A stretch of DNA of 64,000 bases, taken from contig DYSW01000001.1 of assembly GCA_020726285.1 (NCBI GenBank), positions 84,875 through 148,874 on the forward strand. The letters are read 5' to 3'. This stretch comes from Melioribacter roseus. Its GTDB lineage: Bacteria > Bacteroidota > Ignavibacteria > Ignavibacteriales > Melioribacteraceae. This document shows positions 8,829 through 17,149 of the stretch, one piece after another (positions within the stretch are counted from its first letter, which is position 1; the number at the start of each line of letters is the position of its first letter). The notes beneath the pieces were generated by a model. It saw only the letters and a program-made list of their open reading frames with translations, made no database searches and had not been told where the DNA came from. Position numbers and translations under genes: made by a program.

Positions 8829-9848
8829 ATGACACAAACAAAAATTGGTATAATCGGACTTGGTTCAATAGCTCAACTTAGATATTTCCCTCTTCTGAAG
8901 AATATGAAAAATATTGAAATTGTAGCAGTCTCCGAACTAAGAAAAAATCAACTTAAAATGGTAGCAGATAAATTTAATATTGTTAATCGTTTTCAAGATT
9001 ATAAAGAAATGATACAAAATCCTGAAATAGAAGCAGTAATTATCACAACTCCGACAGACACACATTTCCAAATAGCAATAAATTGCCTTAAAGCAGGTAA
9101 ACATATTTTGATTGAAAAACCTGCAACAAAAAGTTTGAGAGAAGCTGTTGAAATAAAGAAAATAGCTGATGAAAACAAACGAATAGCAATGGTTGGAATG
9201 AATTTGAGATTCAGACCAGATACAATGCTTCTGAAAAGTTTTGTAAATAGTAAAGATTTGGGAGAAATATTTTATATAAAAGCAAGTTGGATAAAAAGCA
9301 GAAGTTCGCAAGCAAATTGGGTTCTTGAACAAGAAAAAAGCGGTGGTGGAGTTTTAATGGATTTAGGAATTTTGCTTCTCGATTTAGCCGTTTGGAGTTT
9401 AAATTATCCTGACTTGGAAACCGTTTCTATAAAAAATTTCAAGCATCGTACTAAAACAGTTGAAGATTCTTCAATCGGGTTATTGAGATTTAAAAATAAT
9501 ATAGTTTTAGCATATGAAGTAAGTTGGTCGTTAAATAGTGATAAAGAACAGATGCAATTAGAATTTTTCGGAGAAAACGGAGTAGCCCGACTTTCGCCGC
9601 TTACAGCATATAAAACAATCGGTAACGATAGAATAGATATTTCTCCATTGATGAGAAAAATATCTAATAATGAACTCTATTTGAAATCGTTTGAAAATGA
9701 ACTCAAACATTTTCTTGCTTCAATTTCAAATAATGTTGGTGTAGTTTCATCAATTGAAGGAGCTATGCACAGGATGAAAATGATTGATTCAATGTATAAA
9801 TCTGCAGAACTTGGGCGAGAGATTGAAGTTCCTTTTGGATTTGAATAA
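8829..9848 (+). CDS. Gfo/Idh/MocA family NAD(P)-dependent oxidoreductase
   Basis: The 339-residue protein has an N-terminal Rossmann fold with GIIGLGSIAQLRYFP and the family hallmark EKPATKS after a conserved TPTDTH strand. The C-terminal Gfo/Idh/MocA alpha/beta domain follows, containing a GGGVLMDLG segment. Family members oxidise or reduce sugars, inositols or related alcohols; the substrate here cannot be told from sequence. It starts two bases after dxs and probably shares its transcript, which does not by itself imply a role in isoprenoid synthesis. A promoter for rplU begins just after its stop codon. Confidence 0.9.
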   Translation: MTQTKIGIIGLGSIAQLRYFPLLKNMKNIEIVAVSELRKNQLKMVADKFNIVNRFQDYKEMIQNPEIEAVIITTPTDTHFQIAINCLKAGKHILIEKPATKSLREAVEIKKIADENKRIAMVGMNLRFRPDTMLLKSFVNSKDLGEIFYIKASWIKSRSSQANWVLEQEKSGGGVLMDLGILLLDLAVWSLNYPDLETVSIKNFKHRTKTVEDSSIGLLRFKNNIVLAYEVSWSLNSDKEQMQLEFFGENGVARLSPLTAYKTIGNDRIDISPLMRKISNNELYLKSFENELKHFLASISNNVGVVSSIEGAMHRMKMIDSMYKSAELGREIEVPFGFE

Positions 9849-9864
9849 AAAAGTATTTCATTTT

Positions 9865-9895
9865 TTTGCAAAACAAAAAAAAACCTTTATCTTTG
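9865..9895 (+). promoter_or_regulatory. Bacteroidota-type promoter for rplU-rpmA
   Basis: TTTG at 9865-9868 is followed after exactly 19 bases by TATCTTTG at 9888-9895. This is a full match to the Bacteroidota primary sigma consensus TTTG-N19-TAnnTTTG. Transcription would begin near 9902, about 20-25 bases before the rplU ATG. No equally good E. coli-type hexamer pair is visible here. Confidence 0.72.
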
Positions 9896-9924
9896 CAAGC
9901 TAAGATAATTTTTTGGAGGATTCG

Positions 9925-10233
9925 ATGTACGCAATTGTAGATATACTCGGACAACAATTCAAAGTATGCGAAAACGAAAAGCATTATGTACCAAAATTAA
10001 GTGCAGATGCTGATTCAGTTATAACATTTGACAAGGTTTTACTTTTCTCAAATGGAGAAGAAATTAAAGTTGGTGCACCTCACATAGAAGGCTTAAAAGT
10101 TGAAGCCAGAGTTTTGGGACACCTTAAAGATGAAAAAGTGATTGTTTTTAAGAAAATAAGACGAAAATCTTATCAAAAAAGAAATGGTCACAGACAACAA
10201 TTAACCAGAATTGAAATAACAAAAATTGGATAA
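9925..10233 (+). CDS. rplU: 50S ribosomal protein L21
   Basis: The 102-residue protein begins MYAIVDILGQQFKV and continues through the L21 core to the C-terminal KKIRRKSYQKRNGHRQQ.T.IEI signature that binds 23S rRNA. I chose the ATG at 9925 because GGAGG at 9915-9919 is ideally spaced from it. An upstream in-frame TTG at 9913 overlaps that ribosome-binding site and is unlikely. It has its own promoter and is followed 16 bases later by rpmA, the universal L21-L27 pairing. Confidence 0.97.
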   Translation: MYAIVDILGQQFKVCENEKHYVPKLSADADSVITFDKVLLFSNGEEIKVGAPHIEGLKVEARVLGHLKDEKVIVFKKIRRKSYQKRNGHRQQLTRIEITKIG

Positions 10234-10249
10234 TTAAAGAGGTATATAG

Positions 10250-10504
10250 ATGGCACATAAAAAAGGTCAAGGTTCATCAAGAAACGGTCGTGATAGTAAT
10301 CCACAATACCTTGGAGTTAAAAGATTTGGTGGTGAAAAAGTTACCGCTGGTTCTATTTTAGTTAGACAACGTGGGACAAAATTTCATCCCGGAGTTAATG
10401 TTCAAAAAGGTGGAGATGATTCACTTTTTGCAACTTCTGATGGTGTTGTTAAATTTGAAGTTAAACAAAACAATAGAAAGTTTATTTCAGTTTACGAAGC
10501 ATAG
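10250..10504 (+). CDS. rpmA: 50S ribosomal protein L27
   Basis: The 84-residue protein starts [17 protein letters not shown] and contains [12 protein letters not shown] and [15 protein letters not shown], the standard L27 signatures. The N-terminal tail reaches toward the peptidyl-transferase centre. There is no Firmicutes-type N-terminal pre-sequence. It is preceded by an AGAGG ribosome-binding site and followed by a strong terminator, which makes rplU-rpmA a two-gene unit. Confidence 0.97.
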   Translation: MAHKKGQGSSRNGRDSNPQYLGVKRFGGEKVTAGSILVRQRGTKFHPGVNVQKGGDDSLFATSDGVVKFEVKQNNRKFISVYEA

Positions 10505-10520
10505 TTCATTTTTTTTATAA

Positions 10521-10558
10521 CTAAAAAACCCTCTTTAGAGGGTTTTTTAGTTTATTAA
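10521..10558. terminator. Bidirectional intrinsic terminator between rpmA and the carboxylase gene
   Basis: A perfect 14-bp inverted repeat (CTAAAAAACCCTCT at 10521-10534 and its complement at 10537-10550) places A/T tracts on both sides of a GC core. It can therefore stop transcription from both convergent genes, rpmA (plus) and the carboxylase beta subunit (minus). Confidence 0.88.
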
Positions 10559-10573
10559 GTAATTTTTAAAATC

Positions 10574-12229
10574 TTAGGTTTGTAATATCCCTACATTAAA
10601 TTTTTCCCAATTTGGATTGTTATTTGCAACATCAAGAGCCATTGAAACGTATTCTCGAGTCAAAAGCGGGTCGATAATTTCATCAATCCAAATTTTTGAT
10701 GCAGCATAAAGTGGTTCGCTTTTCTCTTCATAAGATTTTTTTATATCTGACAGTAATTTTGCTTTTTCTTCATCTGAGAAGTGTTTTCCACCTTTTTCCA
10801 TTTGCTTGATTTTAATATCCAATAAAACACTACTAGCTTGATTGCCTCCCATTACAGAAATTTTTGAATTTGGATATGCAAAAATAAATCTTGGGTCGTA
10901 GGCTTTTCCGCACATTGCATAATTTCCAGCGCCAAAACTATTTCCGACAATAATTGTTATTTTGGGAACAACTGAGTTCGCAACTGCATTCACCATTTTT
11001 GCACCATCTTTTATGATACCACCATGCTCAGCTTTGCTGCCGACCATAAATCCTGTAACATCTTGCAGAAATAACAATGGAATTCGTTTCTGATTACAAT
11101 TCATTATAAATCTGGTAGCTTTGTCAGCAGAATCAGAATAAATTACACCTCCAATCTGCATTTCACCTTTTTCATTTTTTACTACAGTTCGCTGATTTGC
11201 AACAATTCCAACTGCCCAACCATCAATTCTTGCATATGCAGTAATTATTGTTTTACCGTAACCAGCTTTGTATTCATCTATTTCTGAATTGTCAGTAATT
11301 CTTGCAATTAGCTCATACATATCATATTGTTTGAGGTTATCTTCAGGTAGAATTCCATAAATTTCATTTTCTGTAAATCTGGGTTTTGTACTTTCTATTC
11401 GATTTAATCCCGCATTTTCAAATTGACCGTTCATCCCAGAAATATTTCTGATTGTATTTATGGCATCTTCATCATCGATAGAAATATAATCAGTTACACC
11501 TGAAATGTTTGATTGAACTTTTGCACCACCTAATCTTTCATTTTCAATATCTTCCCCAATCGCGGCTTTTACTAAATGCGAACCAGCAAGAAAAACTGAA
11601 CCTTCTCCTTCAACTATCAATGCTTCGTCAGACATTATTGGAAGATAAGCACCGCCAGCTACACATGGTCCCATAATTGCAGATATTTGCGGAATTCCCA
11701 TAGCCGAGATTTTTGCATTATTTCGAAAAATTCTACCAAAATGTTCTTTATCAGGAAAAATCTCATCTTGTAATGGAAGAAAGACTCCAGCACTATCAAC
11801 CAAATAAATTATTGGAATATGATTTTGAATTACAATTTCTTGTGCTCGTAAATTCTTTTTTGCTGTTAGTGGAAACCAAGCTCCAGCTTTTACAGTTGCA
11901 TCGTTGGCAACAATAAAATGTAATTTATTGTGAATTTTTCCAATTCCCATTACAGTTCCAGCTGAGGCAGCTTCTCCATATTCTTTATAATCACCAAAAG
12001 CAGCAAATGAATTAATTTCGTAGAATTTAGAATTTGCATCAATCAATTTATCTATTCTTTCGCGAGCAGTTAATTTACCTTTTTTGTGTTGATGTTCAAT
12101 AGCTTTTTCCCCACCACCGAGTTTAATTTTATTGTGGATGGCGTTAATTTTTCTGATTAAATTTTTGTGATAATCTTCTCTTTGTAGAAAAACTGAATTT
12201 TCAATAATTGGTTTACCAATTTTTCCCAT
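10574..12229 (-). CDS. Acyl-CoA carboxylase beta (carboxyltransferase) subunit
   Basis: The 551-residue protein has the two crotonase-like carboxyltransferase halves. Signatures include GKLTARERID near residue 70, YLVDSAGVFLPLQ, the oxyanion GPCVAGGAYLP and, in the second half, FLQDVTGFMVG and GNSFGAGNYAMCG. It moves carboxyl groups from carboxybiotin to an acyl-CoA. Its length and LQDEIFPD.EHFGRIF segment resemble methylcrotonyl-CoA carboxylase beta subunits, but the adjacent meaB gene points to propionyl-CoA. Substrate is therefore open. It abuts meaB by one base (same strand, downstream). The biotin carboxylase and biotin carrier it needs are encoded about 13 kb away at 24730-26713. Confidence 0.9.
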   Translation of the reverse strand: MGKIGKPIIENSVFLQREDYHKNLIRKINAIHNKIKLGGGEKAIEHQHKKGKLTARERIDKLIDANSKFYEINSFAAFGDYKEYGEAASAGTVMGIGKIHNKLHFIVANDATVKAGAWFPLTAKKNLRAQEIVIQNHIPIIYLVDSAGVFLPLQDEIFPDKEHFGRIFRNNAKISAMGIPQISAIMGPCVAGGAYLPIMSDEALIVEGEGSVFLAGSHLVKAAIGEDIENERLGGAKVQSNISGVTDYISIDDEDAINTIRNISGMNGQFENAGLNRIESTKPRFTENEIYGILPEDNLKQYDMYELIARITDNSEIDEYKAGYGKTIITAYARIDGWAVGIVANQRTVVKNEKGEMQIGGVIYSDSADKATRFIMNCNQKRIPLLFLQDVTGFMVGSKAEHGGIIKDGAKMVNAVANSVVPKITIIVGNSFGAGNYAMCGKAYDPRFIFAYPNSKISVMGGNQASSVLLDIKIKQMEKGGKHFSDEEKAKLLSDIKKSYEEKSEPLYAASKIWIDEIIDPLLTREYVSMALDVANNNPNWEKFNVGILQT

Positions 12230-13179
12230 TATTCATCCATTTTATAATTATTAATCAATTCTGCTGCTAATTCGAGTGGTGTTTTTTCTCTTTTTACTAC
12301 ATCATTTACGGTATCTTGTAAAAAAAATTCGCGTTTATTGCTCCACATTTCAATTCTTAAAGCATTTTCTACAATATTTTTAATTCTAATGATGTTATTT
12401 CTCTTTCTTCTTTTTTCTATAGATTCAGAAATTTCAAGGAATTTACGATGTTCTTCAATTTTCTGATAAATTTCTTCGATTCCGATATTTTGAGAAGCAA
12501 CTGCTTTAATTATATCAATTTGCCATTCAATGTCTTGATGATGACTAAGTTGTAGGATTGTTCGAATTGAAACAACAGCATTATCAGCACCTGGACGGTC
12601 ACTTTTATTTAATACAAAAAAATCTGCAATTTCCATTAAACCAGCTTTCATCGCTTGAATTGAATCGCCAGATTCTGGTACAAGTACAACAAGTGTGGAA
12701 TCAGCTGTTTGTGCTATGTCGAGTTCTGATTGACCAACGCCGACAGTTTCAAAAATAATGAAATCGAATCCTGCAGCGTCCAAAACATCACTTGCATCAA
12801 TTGCTTTTTTACTCAAACCGCCAAGACTTCCACGAGTTGCCATACTTCTTATATAAACATTTGGGTGAAGTCCAATTTCATTCATTCGGACGCGATCGCC
12901 AAGCAAAGCTCCGCCTGAAAATGGACTTGTTGGGTCAATTGCTATAATTCCGACGAAAAATCCTTTTTCAACTAATAATTTTGTTAATTGGTTAGTAAGC
13001 GTAGATTTTCCGGCACCAGGAGGTCCTGTAATTCCAATTTTGTAAGATTTTCCACCAATTTTGAATAATTGATTTAATAATTCAGAAGAAACCTCATCAT
13101 CTTCAACTTGCGAAATTAATCGGGAAATTGTTCTTTTATCTTTTGCTAATAATTTTGTTAATTTAACTTCAGATAGCAT
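12229..13179 (-). CDS. meaB: Methylmalonyl-CoA mutase-associated GTPase MeaB/ArgK
   Basis: MeaB is a G3E-class P-loop GTPase that loads and protects the B12 cofactor of methylmalonyl-CoA mutase. The 316-residue protein has Walker A GPPGAGKST (near residue 54), AIDPTSPFSGGALLGDR..M, FETVGVGQSE as the switch/Walker B region, and NKSD as the base-recognition motif. No mutase gene lies in the window, so its client is inferred. Its last base is shared with the start of the acyl-CoA carboxylase beta gene, and nadD ends two bases before its start, so the three form one operon. Confidence 0.93.
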   Translation of the reverse strand: MLSEVKLTKLLAKDKRTISRLISQVEDDEVSSELLNQLFKIGGKSYKIGITGPPGAGKSTLTNQLTKLLVEKGFFVGIIAIDPTSPFSGGALLGDRVRMNEIGLHPNVYIRSMATRGSLGGLSKKAIDASDVLDAAGFDFIIFETVGVGQSELDIAQTADSTLVVLVPESGDSIQAMKAGLMEIADFFVLNKSDRPGADNAVVSIRTILQLSHHQDIEWQIDIIKAVASQNIGIEEIYQKIEEHRKFLEISESIEKRRKRNNIIRIKNIVENALRIEMWSNKREFFLQDTVNDVVKREKTPLELAAELINNYKMDE

Positions 13180-13180
13180 T

Positions 13181-13759
13181 TTACCTCATATAAAGTTTAT
13201 TATCCATAATATATTGGTAAACTTTATTATGAACGAAATATTTGAATGATAATCCGTTTTTAATTCTATCTCGAATTAATGTAGAGGAAACTTCGATTAT
13301 TGGTGAATCAACGAAAATAGCTTTTTCAAAAAAATTGTGAAGTGAATAGTAACTTGCAAAGTTATTTCTTTTTAGAACCACAAGATTTGCAAGTTCGGTG
13401 ATTGTCTCTGGCTCTTTCCAGTTATCGAATGAAATTAAATTATCAAAACCTATAATTAGATCAATTGAAGGATTATCTTTTTTGAAATGTTTGAGTGTAT
13501 CGACAGTAAATGAAATGTCGTGCTTGCTAATTTCAAAATCAGAAACTTCAAATTGAGGAAAATCTTCAGTTGCCAGACGCACCATTTCCAATCTTTGAAA
13601 AGCATCGGTAATATTGTAACCAACTTTATGCGGCGAAATAAAACAAGGCATAAAAATTAATTTGGTAAGTTTTCTTTTTTCAAAGACTGATAAAGCAGTT
13701 ATTAAATGTCCGATATGAATTGGGTCGAACGAACCGCCAAGAATACCAATATGTTCCAT
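13181..13759 (-). CDS. nadD: Nicotinate-nucleotide adenylyltransferase
   Basis: NadD adenylates nicotinate mononucleotide to deamido-NAD in NAD synthesis. The 192-residue protein has the nucleotidyltransferase (T/H)IGH-type motif in GILGGSFDPIHIGHL (residues 5-19), the FIPC/S.PHK segment and the C-terminal SSTLIRDRIKNG signature. The size is normal. It shares one base with the upstream PrsW-like gene and precedes meaB by two bases. RsfS, its frequent neighbour, is not here. Confidence 0.94.
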   Translation of the reverse strand: MEHIGILGGSFDPIHIGHLITALSVFEKRKLTKLIFMPCFISPHKVGYNITDAFQRLEMVRLATEDFPQFEVSDFEISKHDISFTVDTLKHFKKDNPSIDLIIGFDNLISFDNWKEPETITELANLVVLKRNNFASYYSLHNFFEKAIFVDSPIIEVSSTLIRDRIKNGLSFKYFVHNKVYQYIMDNKLYMR

Positions 13760-14313
13760 TAATTATGTCGAATTAATTTAAATAATAAGTAAATAATCAA
13801 AATTAGGGCGAAAAAATAACTTAAAATTACCTCAACTTCAAAATAAATAAGTGAATTCCAAATTAAGTGAGTAAAAAATGGAATTATTACAAGCCAAGTC
13901 GAAATTCTTTCTTCATTTTTTAGAAAAATTAATAATGGTGCAATTGTGTGCAATATCTGAGATGTAATTATTCTTGAAAATTCATAAAATCCAATTTCAG
14001 AATTTGCAACAAAAAATGTTAAATTTTCGGCTGCTCCAAATGAAAATCCAATAACAAAAAGCAAGAAAATGGAATTCTTACCTAAAAAAGTATTTCCATT
14101 TATTCGTTTAAATAGTGTAAATTTTAATGATTCTTCGACAAAAGGAGCAAACACAATTAATTGGAAAGCATAATTATTTTTAATCTGCAAAGAAAAAAAG
14201 GTCATTTTTAGCATGAATTCCATCATAATTGCTAATATAGGCAAGCAAAAAAATCCACAAATAAATGAAAGAAAGAACTGGATGTACAACTTATTTTTAA
14301 AATTAATTTGCAT
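13759..14313 (-). CDS. PrsW-like intramembrane metalloprotease
   Basis: The 184-residue protein is almost entirely hydrophobic, with about five or six membrane segments. It contains the putative PrsW/M82 active-site motifs: EExxK (E60, E61, K64), a GxxxEN segment (E96), a lone His in HTIAP (H122) and HxxxN (H149, N153). PrsW in Bacillus cleaves the anti-sigma factor RsiW. Here it is shorter than Bacillus PrsW, and no sigma/anti-sigma pair is nearby, so the target is unknown. It is the first gene of the nadD-meaB-carboxylase run. Confidence 0.72.
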   Translation of the reverse strand: MQINFKNKLYIQFFLSFICGFFCLPILAIMMEFMLKMTFFSLQIKNNYAFQLIVFAPFVEESLKFTLFKRINGNTFLGKNSIFLLFVIGFSFGAAENLTFFVANSEIGFYEFSRIITSQILHTIAPLLIFLKNEERISTWLVIIPFFTHLIWNSLIYFEVEVILSYFFALILIIYLLFKLIRHN

Positions 14314-14353
14314 TGAATGTTATTTTTTATTAAAATTTTTATAAATTCAGTTT

Positions 14354-14385
14354 GTTGCTTATAAAAATATCAATTTTTATATTTG
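14354..14385 (+). promoter_or_regulatory. Bacteroidota-type promoter for the DUF177-rpmF-plsX-fab operon
   Basis: GTTG at 14354-14357 and TATATTTG at 14378-14385 are separated by 20 bases, fitting the TTTG-N19/20-TAnnTTTG consensus with one mismatch in the upstream box. The TTTG is followed by TAAGCTAA, nearly the same as the CAAGCTAAG following the rplU promoter. Confidence 0.62.
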
Positions 14386-14410
14386 TAAGCTAAATTTTGA
14401 CCAAAACCTA

Positions 14411-14920
14411 ATGAAGATAAAAATTAGTAATTTGTCTGATGGATTTCATGATTTTGAGCAAGAAGAGATTGTTCAGAAGTATGGCTTAACAGAACCATTT
14501 ACAGATAAAATAAATCTAAAAGTAAATGTTGATAAATCTGATAGTCAGATAGTTTTTAATTGTTCTTTTTTTGTAAAACTTCATTTTACATGCGATAGAT
14601 GTTTAGATGAATTTGAAAGTGAAATACAAGATAACTTCAAAATAATTTACTTGTCAAATGCAGAAGATGAAATTTTAGATTCTGATAATGTCTATTCGCT
14701 AAAATATGAACAAGTTGAAATTGATTTAACACAAGATTTCCTTGATTACATTAATCTTTCAATTCCAAAGAAAAATTTATGTGACGAAGAGTGTAAAGGT
14801 TTGTGTTCGCATTGCGGAGCAAATTTGAATTACGAATCTTGTAAATGTGAAAGTCAAGAAGTAAATCCAATATGGAAAGACTTATTGAAAATAAAATTTG
14901 ATGATAATAAAGAAAATTAG
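14411..14920 (+). CDS. DUF177 (YceD-like) zinc-binding protein
   Basis: The 169-residue acidic protein matches the DUF177 family, which is almost always encoded just before rpmF and is linked to 23S rRNA accumulation and ribosome assembly. It has an internal CDRC pair and a C-terminal cysteine cluster (CDEEC...CSHCG...C.C) likely to bind zinc. The gene lies 29 bases before rpmF in the standard DUF177-rpmF-plsX order and is preceded by a Bacteroidota-type promoter. The molecular role is only partly known for the family. Confidence 0.88.
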   Translation: MKIKISNLSDGFHDFEQEEIVQKYGLTEPFTDKINLKVNVDKSDSQIVFNCSFFVKLHFTCDRCLDEFESEIQDNFKIIYLSNAEDEILDSDNVYSLKYEQVEIDLTQDFLDYINLSIPKKNLCDEECKGLCSHCGANLNYESCKCESQEVNPIWKDLLKIKFDDNKEN

Positions 14921-14949
14921 ATAAAAAATAAAGTAATCAAGGTGATAAA

Positions 14950-15129
14950 ATGGCACATCCTAAGAGAAAGATTTCGAAAAGTAGAAGAGATAAAAGAAGA
15001 ACTCATTACAAAGCTACTGCTTCAACACTAACAACATGTTCAAATTGCGGTGAAATTAAACTTTCGCACAGAGCATGTCCGAGTTGCGGATATTATTCAG
15101 GTAAATCTGTTTTCGTTCCAGAATCATAA
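14950..15129 (+). CDS. rpmF: 50S ribosomal protein L32 (zinc-binding form)
   Basis: This 59-residue gene opens [17 protein letters not shown], the L32 signature, and has two CxxC pairs (CSNCG and CPSCG) for a zinc ribbon. It is therefore the zinc-dependent form, not the cysteine-free variant. A GGTG-containing Shine-Dalgarno-like segment sits just before the ATG. It lies between DUF177 and plsX, with only five bases to plsX, as in many bacteria. Confidence 0.96.
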   Translation: MAHPKRKISKSRRDKRRTHYKATASTLTTCSNCGEIKLSHRACPSCGYYSGKSVFVPES

Positions 15130-15134
15130 CCAAA

Positions 15135-16142
15135 ATGTCTGAAAAGATTATTTCAATTGCGCTTGATGCCATGGGCGGAGATTTTGCTCCTCAAAATGAA
15201 GTAGCTGGTGCAATTGAAGCATTAAAAGTAGAATCTGATTTTAATATAATTCTTGTCGGGAATTCAAACCTGCTTGAGAATGAATTATCAAATTACCAGT
15301 ATGATAAAACTCGGATAAGTGTTGTAAATTCTACCGAAGTAATTACAATGAAAGATTCACCTGCAAAAGCTGTGAAAGAAAAAGTAAATTCTTCTTTGGT
15401 AATTGCCACTAAAATGATACATTCAAAAGAAGCTACTGCACTTGTAAGTGCGGGAAATACTGGCGCTGTAACTATTTCTTCAATTTTAAATATTGGTAGA
15501 ATAAAAGGTGTAAATCGACCAACAATAGCAGCTCCAATACCAAATGAAAAAGGTAGTCATACCAGACTTTCAGATGCAGGAGCATTTGTTGATTCAAAAG
15601 CTGAACATCTTTTCCAATTTGCAAAATTAACAACAATCTATTTAGAAACTGTTTTTAACAAGAAAAACCCAACCGTTGGTTTGCTAAATGTGGGCGAAGA
15701 AGAATCAAAAGGCTACCAACTTACTTTAGATACAAGAGAATTATTGGAAAATTCTAATCTCAATTTCATTGGTAACGTAGAAGGAAAAGACATTATGAAA
15801 GGTAAAGCTGACATTGTTATTTGCGATGGCTTTGTTGGCAATATTGTACTTAAATTTGCCGAGTCTATTTTACCTTTCCTCAAAACAAAATTGAAAGACT
15901 ATGCTTCAACCGGTTTAGTTCCTAAAATCCAAATTGGACTTGCAAAATCGGGATTATCAAAATCGCTAAAAGTTACTGACCCAAATTTATATGGTGGAGT
16001 CCCACTTTTAGGAATTAATGGTGTTACAATCATTGGGCATGGTTCAAGCTCACCGATTGGCATTAAAAATATGATTTTAGAAGCAGTCAATTCAAGCAAA
16101 GTAAATTTGGTCGAAAAACTATCAGAGGTTTTAAATAAGTGA
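15135..16142 (+). CDS. plsX: Phosphate acyltransferase PlsX
   Basis: PlsX makes acyl-phosphate from acyl-ACP for the PlsY step of phospholipid synthesis and is a peripheral membrane enzyme. The 335-residue protein has IALDAMGGDFAPQ at residues 7-19, SAGNTGA near 105, and the C-terminal GLLNVGEEE and DGFVGN..LK signatures. Its stop overlaps the GTG start of fabH by four bases (GTGA), so the pair is probably translationally coupled. Confidence 0.96.
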   Translation: MSEKIISIALDAMGGDFAPQNEVAGAIEALKVESDFNIILVGNSNLLENELSNYQYDKTRISVVNSTEVITMKDSPAKAVKEKVNSSLVIATKMIHSKEATALVSAGNTGAVTISSILNIGRIKGVNRPTIAAPIPNEKGSHTRLSDAGAFVDSKAEHLFQFAKLTTIYLETVFNKKNPTVGLLNVGEEESKGYQLTLDTRELLENSNLNFIGNVEGKDIMKGKADIVICDGFVGNIVLKFAESILPFLKTKLKDYASTGLVPKIQIGLAKSGLSKSLKVTDPNLYGGVPLLGINGVTIIGHGSSSPIGIKNMILEAVNSSKVNLVEKLSEVLNK

Positions 16143-17149
16143 AAAAACGCGAAAGAGCCATTTTAAATGCTCATATAACAGGTATTGGTAAATATCTGCC
16201 AGAAAAGGTATTAGATAATAAGTATTTTGAATCGATTGTTGAGACAAACGATGAGTGGATTAGATCACGAACTGGAATTGTTGAACGAAGAAAATTAGAA
16301 GAAGGTGGAACAAGTATTCTTGCAACACGTGCAATTGAAAGTCTAATGCAAAATACAGGATTGAAAGCAGAAGAAATTGACGTAATTATAGTTGCAACTA
16401 TTACGCCAGATATGTTATTTCCTTCTACAGCTTGCTTGGTACAAGATAATTTAGGTGCAATTAATGCTTGGGGTTTTGATCTTTCAGGTGCTTGCTCGGG
16501 GTTTTTGTTTGCATTACAAACAGGTGCTAATTTAGTTGAATCTGGGTTGTATAAGAAAGTTGTAGTTGTTGGTGCTGATAAAATGAGTTCAATTATTGAT
16601 TATTCTGATAGAACAACTTGTATAATTTTTGGAGATGGTGCTGGTGCAGTTTTGCTTGAACCAACTACAGATTTATCATTAGGAATTCAAGATTCAATTT
16701 TGCATTGTGATGGTTCTGGTAGAGATGCTTTGAACATGAAAGCTGGTGGAAGTTTAATTCCAGCTTCACACGAAACAATTGATAAAAGATGGCATTATAT
16801 TTATCAGGATGGTCAAAAAGTTTTTAAAGTTGCTGTTAAAGGAATGGCGGATGTTTCTATTGAAATTATGCAAAGAAATGATCTAACCTCTAACGATATT
16901 GCATATCTTGTTCCTCATCAAGCTAATTTAAGAATAATTGACGCAACTGCTCGCAGAATGGGAATTTCAGACAAACAAGTTATGATTAATATTGATAAAT
17001 ACGGAAACACAACTGCCGCTACAATTCCGCTTTGTATTGCTGATTATCATGAAGATAAAAAACTTAAAAAAGGTGATAAACTGATTCTTGCAGCATTTGG
17101 AGCCGGTTACACTTGGGGCTCGTTATATCTAAATTGGAGTTTGGATTAA
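16139..17149 (+). CDS. fabH: Beta-ketoacyl-ACP synthase III
   Basis: FabH starts fatty-acid chains by condensing acetyl-CoA with malonyl-ACP. The 336-residue protein has the Cys-His-Asn triad: C119 in LSGACSGF, His in LVPHQANLRI and Asn in YGNTTAATIPL. The GTG start overlaps the plsX stop, which supports this start and suggests coupling. Its TAA shares a base with the fabD ATG (TAATG). Confidence 0.96.
   Translation: MKKRERAILNAHITGIGKYLPEKVLDNKYFESIVETNDEWIRSRTGIVERRKLEEGGTSILATRAIESLMQNTGLKAEEIDVIIVATITPDMLFPSTACLVQDNLGAINAWGFDLSGACSGFLFALQTGANLVESGLYKKVVVVGADKMSSIIDYSDRTTCIIFGDGAGAVLLEPTTDLSLGIQDSILHCDGSGRDALNMKAGGSLIPASHETIDKRWHYIYQDGQKVFKVAVKGMADVSIEIMQRNDLTSNDIAYLVPHQANLRIIDATARRMGISDKQVMINIDKYGNTTAATIPLCIADYHEDKKLKKGDKLILAAFGAGYTWGSLYLNWSLD

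Noticed and set aside
9677..9984. Minus-strand frames opposite the oxidoreductase and rplU
   Set aside because: They overlap conserved coding sequence and the rplU promoter and encode no recognisable protein.
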